Shown here in pieces: positions 32,016-37,028 of a stretch of 37,028 nt of DNA; position 1 is the stretch's first letter, and each line of letters starts with the position of its first letter. The notes under the pieces are model-generated. The model saw nothing but the letters and a program-made list of their open reading frames with translations. It did not search any database and was not told where the DNA came from. Both the position numbers and the translations under genes were made by a program. The DNA lies in NCBI GenBank assembly GCA_016930015.1, contig JAFGHR010000013.1, positions 1 to 37,028 of the forward strand, read 5' to 3'. The DNA comes from Anaerolineae bacterium (GTDB taxonomy: Bacteria; Chloroflexota; Anaerolineae; Aggregatilineales; Aggregatilineaceae).

Positions 32016-33977
32016 TTGAGTTCAACTTCTATCGCACTGGTAGGAAAATCCCATTTGATGTTTGTTTTTGTCATTCTGCCTGTTCTTGTCTGGATTCTGC
32101 TGTTTGGTCGTTTTCGTGCGCTGGAGACTGAATGGCAGGCGGCGGTGCTCAGGGCCAGTGTCTTTTTCGGAATCATCCTGACCGGCATCACAGAGTTGTT
32201 GAGTCTCTTGCATTGGCTCACATTCGCGGGCGTGCTGATAAGCTGGATCGCCGTCGGGGTGGGTCTTTTGGCGCTCATGATCCGGTTCCCCGCATCACGC
32301 CCCGACAAGCAACAGGCCATCCCGCGATCAAAAAGCGCGGTCTGGTTGGTCATCGCATCGGCTATCGTGTTAGCTGTCGTGGGTATCACGTCGTTTATTG
32401 CGCCGATCAACAATTGGGACTCGATGACCTACCATATGAGCAGGGTAGTTCATTGGGAGCAAAACCATACGGTGGCGCATTATCCCACGGCAGTACTTCG
32501 TCAGCTCTACCAGCATCCCTTTGCGGAGTTTGTGTTACTGCATGCTCAGGTATTGAGCGGCGGCGACCGGTTTGCAAACCTCGTGCAGTTCGTCGCCCTG
32601 GTTGGCTGCGCGATTGGCGTAACAGTTATCACCAGGCAGTTGGGCGGCAGTGGTTACGCCCAGGCCGGAGCGTTTTTATTTACCGTGACCCTTCCTATGG
32701 GCATCATGCAGGCTACGAGCACCCAAAACGATCTTGTAACCTCATTTTGGCTGGTATGTTTGACCTGGATGGCCGTTCAACCCGCGTATGTTGTGTACCA
32801 ATGGAAAAACAGCATCTTTGTGGGTGGCGCGCTCGGATTATTAGTTCTCACCAAGGGGACCGGATATGTCTACGGGTTTCCGGTCATGTTCTGGATAACG
32901 TTTTCGCTGATCAAGGAGTACCGCCTGCAAGCGGCGCAGCGGCTGGCCGTGATCGGAGGGCTGGCGCTTCTGCTTTGTTGTGGGCATTTGTTACGCAATG
33001 TCGCGCTGTTCGAGTTCCCTACCGGCCCGCGCGGGTCGCATTACAGCAATCAAGTGATCAGCGTTCAAGCGTTTTCTTCGAACGTAATCCGCAATCTGGC
33101 CTTACACGTCCAGGTCCCGCCCGAACTGGATGAGGTAATCGGTCTTTCAGAGTGGGTTGATCACAGTGTACGCGCTGTTCATGATCACGTGCTGCACATC
33201 TCAGTCGATGATCCGCGCACGACGCTGCCTGGAGCGAAGTTCGCCGCCAGCACAGCATACTGGGGCGATAGCGTTGCGCCAAATCCGGCGCATCTGTTGA
33301 TCGGCCTTATCGCTGTTCTGGTGTTCGTGCTCCGGCGCGGCTGGCGGACGAACCGGCAAACGGCAGCCTGTTTATTATTGATTGGTGCGGAATGTGCCGT
33401 GTTCTGCATTGTGCTGCGCTGGCAAGTCTGGCACAGCCGTTTGCACCTGCCGATTTTTATGCTGTTATCCGCCTTCGTCGGCGTTGTGATATTCGCACGG
33501 GCCAACGCCTGGTTACGATACGGTGTTGCGTTATTACTTCTGATCACAGCCGTCGGTCCGCTGACACAAAACAACTTCCGGCCCCTGATAGGTGATGATT
33601 CGATCCTCAAGCAGGATCGTTTGATGGCCACGTTTATCGCTTATCCTGCGCTCAAAACCCCGTACCTTGAAGTCACTGACACGATATCGGCGCAGGGATG
33701 CCGCGATATAGGGTTAGTGACTGCCGAAGGGCCGTGGGAGTATCCCCTGTGGCCGCTGCTCCGCCAGAAAAGTGAGGGGGATATACGGATCGAGCACATT
33801 CGATTCGACGTGGCGTTGAGCTACCCGCGCGGTGACTTTGTGCCCTGTGCTGTGGTCGGAATCCGGCAGCCCTGGGATGGCAACCCGGTGCAGTTCGCTG
33901 GAGTCGAATTCGTCAAACACAAAACCTGGGACGATGTCCGGGTTGAGCTGTTTCTTCCGTCCGAAGTGCAGGAATGA
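32016..33977 (+). CDS. GT-C-type membrane glycosyltransferase, coupled to the sugar aminotransferase
   Basis: A roughly 650-residue polytopic protein with about a dozen helices. After the third or fourth helix comes FIAPINNWDSMTYHMSRVVH, a motif seen in GT39-like membrane transferases, in which the acidic residue of the first extracytoplasmic loop is expected to be catalytic. ATSTQNDLVTSFWLVCLTWM and LTKGTGYVYGFPV are further conserved-looking segments. A soluble C-terminal part begins at about 560. The start is uncertain: the TTG at 32016 lies 9 bp after the aminotransferase stop, and an ATG at 32058 is the alternative. Sampled stretches are near 47% GC against about 70% in the aminotransferase, suggesting separate acquisition. 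It may transfer the amino sugar made by its neighbour. Confidence 0.75.
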   Translation: MSSTSIALVGKSHLMFVFVILPVLVWILLFGRFRALETEWQAAVLRASVFFGIILTGITELLSLLHWLTFAGVLISWIAVGVGLLALMIRFPASRPDKQQAIPRSKSAVWLVIASAIVLAVVGITSFIAPINNWDSMTYHMSRVVHWEQNHTVAHYPTAVLRQLYQHPFAEFVLLHAQVLSGGDRFANLVQFVALVGCAIGVTVITRQLGGSGYAQAGAFLFTVTLPMGIMQATSTQNDLVTSFWLVCLTWMAVQPAYVVYQWKNSIFVGGALGLLVLTKGTGYVYGFPVMFWITFSLIKEYRLQAAQRLAVIGGLALLLCCGHLLRNVALFEFPTGPRGSHYSNQVISVQAFSSNVIRNLALHVQVPPELDEVIGLSEWVDHSVRAVHDHVLHISVDDPRTTLPGAKFAASTAYWGDSVAPNPAHLLIGLIAVLVFVLRRGWRTNRQTAACLLLIGAECAVFCIVLRWQVWHSRLHLPIFMLLSAFVGVVIFARANAWLRYGVALLLLITAVGPLTQNNFRPLIGDDSILKQDRLMATFIAYPALKTPYLEVTDTISAQGCRDIGLVTAEGPWEYPLWPLLRQKSEGDIRIEHIRFDVALSYPRGDFVPCAVVGIRQPWDGNPVQFAGVEFVKHKTWDDVRVELFLPSEVQE

Positions 33978-34062
33978 ATCAAGCTGCTCGCGATACGCTA
34001 ACACCGCGCATCAACGCGGGCAAATCGTGAGACTGACCCTAGCATTGGCCCCTGGTTTGCGG

Positions 34063-34068
34063 TATGAT
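34063..34068 (+). promoter_or_regulatory. Candidate -10 element of rplI (GCGGTATGATA)
   Basis: TATGAT lies 35 bp before the rplI ATG in the same 11-mer found upstream of rimO. No convincing -35 box is at standard spacing. Confidence 0.45.
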
Positions 34069-34103
34069 AACTCCTTGAAAAATCGGACGCCAAGGAACTG
34101 ACA

Positions 34104-34811
34104 ATGAAGGTTATTCTCAAGGAAAGCGTGTATAAACATGGGGTTGCGGGTGATGTCGTAGACGTTGCCGACGGGTTCGCACGCAATTACCTGATACCGC
34201 GCGGGTTGGCGGTCAAGGCGACGACCTATACACTGCGTGAAAACAAGCAGTTGATGGAAGAAGCCGAAAAACGCCGTGTCGAGATGCGACATATGCTGGA
34301 CGAAGTGGCGCAAAAGATTCACGGTGTCGAGTTGGTATTTGGCATGAAAGCCGGTAAAAATAACAAGCTCTACGGTTCGGTGACGACCATGGATGTCGCG
34401 CGCGCGCTCGAAGAAAAAACGGGCGTTGACATCAACCGCCGGCGTATCAGCGAACGCTCACTGCGCGAACTGGGGATTCACGAAGTCCCGGTGCGTATGA
34501 GCGCTGGTACATCGCCGGTGTTGAAGGTCGTGATCGTGCGTGAAGAAGAAGTCGCCGCTTACCTGGAAGGTAAACCGGTGCCCAGCCTGGCGGGTATTAT
34601 GGCTGTTGACGAAGCTAAAGAAAGCGCCGAACAGGAAATCGACGACGCGATTGAAGCTGAATCAACCCCCGCTGAAGCCGCCGCCGACGCGGTTGCCGAG
34701 GGCGAAACGCTGGCTGATGACATCGAGGCCGAACCGGCAGTAGATTCAATTCCGGCTGACGAAACCGAAGCCGCCGAAACCGAAGCTGATGAGGTTGAAG
34801 CTGACGACTAA
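34104..34811 (+). CDS. rplI: Ribosomal protein bL9 with long acidic C-terminal extension
   Basis: A 235-residue protein. Residues 1-50 are the classic bL9 N-domain (MKVILKESVYKHGVAGDVVD, then GFARNYLIPRGLAVKAT), which binds 23S rRNA. The long helix follows (about 45-75), then the C-domain (GSVTTMDVARALEEKTGVDI, RISERSLRELGIHEV). Ordinary bL9 ends near residue 150. This one continues for about 80 residues of Glu/Asp/Ala-rich sequence with almost no aromatic or basic residues. The ATG at 34104 follows AAGGA at 8 nt. The usual neighbours rpsF, ssb and rpsR are absent here. The tail could be a low-complexity interaction segment; its role is unknown. Confidence 0.95.
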   Translation: MKVILKESVYKHGVAGDVVDVADGFARNYLIPRGLAVKATTYTLRENKQLMEEAEKRRVEMRHMLDEVAQKIHGVELVFGMKAGKNNKLYGSVTTMDVARALEEKTGVDINRRRISERSLRELGIHEVPVRMSAGTSPVLKVVIVREEEVAAYLEGKPVPSLAGIMAVDEAKESAEQEIDDAIEAESTPAEAAADAVAEGETLADDIEAEPAVDSIPADETEAAETEADEVEADD

Positions 34812-34815
34812 ATGG

Positions 34816-34843
34816 GTTTGATTGTTCGATCGAATAATCAAAC
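34816..34843 (+). terminator. 28-bp inverted repeat after rplI
   Basis: GTTTGATTGTTCGA is followed directly by TCGAATAATCAAAC. The arms pair over 14 bp with a single G-U wobble, five nt after the rplI stop. A T8 run follows 17 nt later (34857-34865), not immediately, so this may be a terminator, an RNA-stabilising hairpin or a protein-binding palindrome. Confidence 0.5.
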
Positions 34844-34869
34844 GTGTCTGATGCGCAATTTTTTTCTGA

Positions 34870-35190
34870 ATGCCGATTCAGCAGCAAGGTGACGAAGGCG
34901 TCATCCGGTTTATCGCCCAGCATATGGTCTGTGAGGTATGCGGCAGTCCGTATACCCGCCATAATGTCCAGGTTGTGTTTCACCAAAACATGACATGGAT
35001 GCTGCAAGCGATTTGCCCAACATGTCAGGCTCAGCAGGTGATGACCGCCTATGATCAGCCCCCGTATGCGCAGCTTCGGAAGCGTGATCAAGTCGCACCA
35101 TCACCGGTTACACCGGCTGATGTTGAGCGCTGGGCTGCGTTTCTGGCCCGGTTTCATGGTGACATGTACGATCTGCTGGCGATGAGCTAG
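34870..35190 (+). CDS. Small zinc-ribbon-like protein, function unknown
   Basis: A 106-residue protein with two Cys pairs, MVCEVCGSPY and AICPTCQAQQ, spaced like a zinc ribbon, followed by a charged helical C-terminus (PADVERWAAFLARFHGDMYD). No family is recognised. The ATG at 34870 has no visible ribosome-binding site and directly follows a T-run, so translation might start from a leaderless message or at the Met of MVCEVCG. It lies between rplI and the RodZ-like gene on the same strand. Confidence 0.65.
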   Translation: MPIQQQGDEGVIRFIAQHMVCEVCGSPYTRHNVQVVFHQNMTWMLQAICPTCQAQQVMTAYDQPPYAQLRKRDQVAPSPVTPADVERWAAFLARFHGDMYDLLAMS

Positions 35191-35215
35191 CGGTTAGTCA
35201 AACGACAAGTTACTA

Positions 35216-35273
35216 GCGGGTGAGTGCGTGCTGCCGTCCAGGTGATGGCACAATAGGCAAATCACCCGCTTTT
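35216..35273 (+). terminator. Branched hairpin before the RodZ-like gene
   Basis: GCGGGTGA (35216-35223) pairs with TCACCCGC (35262-35269), which is followed by TTTT. The 38-nt loop holds a second hairpin (GTGCTGCC with GGCAC). It could terminate transcription of the preceding small gene or be a structured leader of the next. Confidence 0.45.
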
Positions 35274-35319
35274 GGTTATCATGTGATACACGGTAAGCTG
35301 GCAGGAGAAAATAACCGGC

Positions 35320-36825
35320 GTGAATGACGCAGTCGCTTTGGGACAGCGCCTTCGTGAGGCGCGCGAAGCACGAGAATTGACGCTCGATGGAGCCGAACGG
35401 GTAACCCGCATCCGGGCCAAGTTTCTTGAGGCATTGGAGCGCGGTGATTATTCGAGTATGACACCGGTTCAGGCTCAGGGCTTTCTGCGTAATTACGCGC
35501 GGTTTTTGGGTATAGACCTCGACCTGCTGCTGGCTGATCTCGATGCCGAACATGGCCGCCGCCGCAAGCGCCGCCGTGGTAAACATGCAGCCGATTCTGA
35601 CACGCAGGTCAACGGCGTGACAATCCCCGAACCGGCCCAGCCGTCCTATGGGCCGTCTATGGGGTCGGGTTACCCGTCCTACACGCCGTCACCGGTCGCC
35701 CGCCCGATACCGCGCCCCGATACTGCGCCCTCACCGCCGCGCCAGTCGGCCCGATCACGCCCGCAGCGTGGACTCTGGGGAAATCTGGCCATTGTGTTGA
35801 TCGCCGGGGCGATTGTCGCCGGGCTGGTGCTGGGCCTCACTGCGGTTATCGACCGGCTGGTAGCCACCCCCGCAAGCAGCGATCAGTCCTCCTCAGGTGT
35901 GGGCGAAACGGTGGTGCCCGAAGTCAGCCCTGAAGCGGCTGGCGGAGAACAGCCTGCGGAAGCGGTCGAAGGTGAGTTTCAGGCGCCGGTAGCGGCCTTC
36001 ACGCCGCCCGTACTGACTGGCGCCAGCGTCACGGTGACCATCCAGGTTGTGCAGCGTACCTGGCTGCGCGTCACCGTGGATGGGCAGGTCGCGCGGGAAG
36101 GCACCGCCCGCACCGGTGAAGTATGGCAGTTCGAAGGCAGTCAGAGCGTCGCCGTTCGCACGAGTAATGCGGCGGGCCTCGAATTGACGGTCAATAACCA
36201 GCCTCAAGGCGTGTTGGGGGAGCGAGGTGAGTTATTCGACTATACATTTTCCCTGTCGGGAACACCTGTGCCGACTCTGCCCCCGACGCAGGCTGAAGAC
36301 GGTGCCGCCCTGGCGCCGACGGAGACCAGCGTGTCCGAAGTGGTAGAAAACGACGAACCATCATTACTCACAGCGTCGCCCGATCAGGCGACGTTGCTGT
36401 TTACGCCCACGGGCGGGGTTGTATCGCCCACGGGCGGGGTTGTATCGCCCACGGGCGGGGTTGTATCGCCCACAGCTACCCTGGTGCTTGCACCGGGATC
36501 GGGCGCGGAAGTTCAATCGGCGACGCCAACTGAAGATACGGGCGCGGCGGCAGTGGATGCGGACGCGCCGCCAACCCTGCGATTTACACTGACGCCCAGC
36601 ATAACACCCACGCCGCTGCCCACGGCTACCGCTACGGACACCAGCACGGCGACTCCGACCGTGACCCATACGCCGATCGCTTCGGCAAGCGCCAGCAGCA
36701 CCCCCTCCGCGACGGTTACCCGTACCCCCACCGCTACACTGTCACCGACAGCTACGGCCACACCATCCGCCACGCCGTTTTTGCCACCGCGCCAGACGCG
36801 TACACCGTCGCCCGTGCCCAAGTAA
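35320..36825 (+). CDS. RodZ-like helix-turn-helix membrane protein with Pro/Thr-rich tail
   Basis: A 501-residue protein. The N-terminal HTH_25 domain (about 5-75) reads GQRLREAREARELTLDGAE, VTRIRAKFLEALERGDY and QGFLRNYARFLGIDLDLLL, the RodZ/cro-like pattern. A Pro/Ser linker leads to one membrane helix (about 153-175, LAIVLIAGAIVAGLVLGL). The extracytoplasmic DUF4115-like beta domain (about 225-310) has VTIQVVQRTWLRVTVDGQ and GEVWQFEGSQSVAVRTSNAA. RodZ links the MreB cytoskeleton to the wall machinery. The final roughly 190 residues are low-complexity Pro/Thr/Ala sequence, including three PTGGVVS heptads. The start is the GTG at 35320, with AGGAG 12 nt before it. No mre genes are adjacent. 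Confidence 0.85.
   Translation: MNDAVALGQRLREAREARELTLDGAERVTRIRAKFLEALERGDYSSMTPVQAQGFLRNYARFLGIDLDLLLADLDAEHGRRRKRRRGKHAADSDTQVNGVTIPEPAQPSYGPSMGSGYPSYTPSPVARPIPRPDTAPSPPRQSARSRPQRGLWGNLAIVLIAGAIVAGLVLGLTAVIDRLVATPASSDQSSSGVGETVVPEVSPEAAGGEQPAEAVEGEFQAPVAAFTPPVLTGASVTVTIQVVQRTWLRVTVDGQVAREGTARTGEVWQFEGSQSVAVRTSNAAGLELTVNNQPQGVLGERGELFDYTFSLSGTPVPTLPPTQAEDGAALAPTETSVSEVVENDEPSLLTASPDQATLLFTPTGGVVSPTGGVVSPTGGVVSPTATLVLAPGSGAEVQSATPTEDTGAAAVDADAPPTLRFTLTPSITPTPLPTATATDTSTATPTVTHTPIASASASSTPSATVTRTPTATLSPTATATPSATPFLPPRQTRTPSPVPK
36404..36466 (+). repeat. 21-bp tandem repeat, three units, in the RodZ-like tail
   Basis: Three identical units of CGCCCACGGGCGGGGTTGTAT encode PTGGVVS three times. 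Perfect identity implies recent expansion and likely length variation between strains. Confidence 0.9.
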
Positions 36826-36837
36826 AAAAGTTTGTTC

Positions 36838-37028
36838 GCCCTGGCCGGGGAAAAAGCAGCCGATCTTGCGCGATCAAAGATCGCGCGCAATCTCTGATCG
36901 CGCGTTGCAAAGTCCCCCGTCCAGATTGTTTGGACGGGGCGCCGTCCAGCTTGGCTGGAAGGGGGATTTAGGGCATACGCATTAAGCTAAGCGTTTTTTT
37001 GCGTGCTTTCGCTTAGCCCCTCCCCTCC
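36838..37028 (+). repeat. Dispersed hairpin repeat, copy H (mosaic, reaching the right edge)
   Basis: It begins CTGGCCGGGGAAAAAGCAGC without a recognisable left end. A GATC-rich stretch leads to the double hairpin module GTCCCCCGTCCAG / GACGGGGCGCCGTCC / GCTGGAAGGGGGATTTAGGG. GCATACGCATTAAGCTAAGCG follows, an inverted relative of the CTTAGCGTAATGCGTATG segment in copy G. The window ends in GCCCCTCCCCTCC, probably the start of another unit. Confidence 0.7.

Noticed and set aside
1-37028. tRNA or rRNA genes
   Set aside because: Reading the gaps on both strands showed no T-loop/acceptor pattern and no rRNA-like segments; a tRNAscan-SE run would be decisive.

Overview
This 37 kb window is GC-rich bacterial DNA. 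Its gene content fits Chloroflexota, most likely an Anaerolineae relative. That placement is inferred from several features: exported proteins that pair SH3 domains with SGNH-hydrolase or glycosidase domains, Thr/Pro-rich linkers, a RodZ-like protein with a long Pro/Thr tail, and several GT-C membrane glycosyltransferases. No 16S rRNA, tRNA, CRISPR array, transposase, integrase or phage gene was seen. About 24 protein genes are supported.

Layout. 1-3404 (minus strand): a murJ lipid II flippase cut by the left edge, then a large SH3/SGNH lipoprotein. 3897-5318 (plus): rimO, which modifies ribosomal protein S12. 5337-10517 (minus): an orphan 7TM-PAS histidine kinase, a TlpA-like thioredoxin, and two tandem-domain GNAT acetyltransferases with a truncated GNAT relic between them. 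The last GNAT gene has a roughly 300-nt leader with a strong promoter, a 27-codon upstream ORF and two near-identical intrinsic terminators, which together look like an attenuator. 10955-11955 (plus): a small zinc-ribbon protein and an O-methyltransferase.

12264-24553 is a surface-carbohydrate island. A second SH3/SGNH protein on the minus strand is divergent from a row of four plus-strand paralogs with clan GH-A (TIM-barrel glycosidase) domains. Three keep both catalytic glutamates. The second of the four, 1021 residues long, has lost them and also carries a YaaH-like GH18 domain without its catalytic acid, so it looks like a double pseudo-glycosidase. A GT-C membrane glycosyltransferase follows.

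24919-28727 (plus) holds an RNA-end cluster (rtcA, RNase Z, and a DUF89 metal phosphatase overlapping RNase Z by 4 bp) and a polytopic membrane protein. 28758-33977 holds another GT-C protein (minus) and a DegT-family sugar aminotransferase tightly coupled to a third GT-C protein (plus), plausibly making and attaching an amino sugar. 34104-36825 has rplI (bL9 with an unusual acidic tail), a second small zinc-ribbon protein and a RodZ-like HTH/membrane protein.

Intergenic structure. At least eight copies of one dispersed, GC-rich, hairpin-forming repeat family (A-H, about 70-265 bp) occupy most of the longer gaps. They share terminal inverted repeats close to AGGGCTATCGCTTTAAAATC and contain exchangeable inner modules. 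They account for nearly all intergenic stretches over 200 bp, except the divergent promoter regions at 10518-10954 and 13794-14094.
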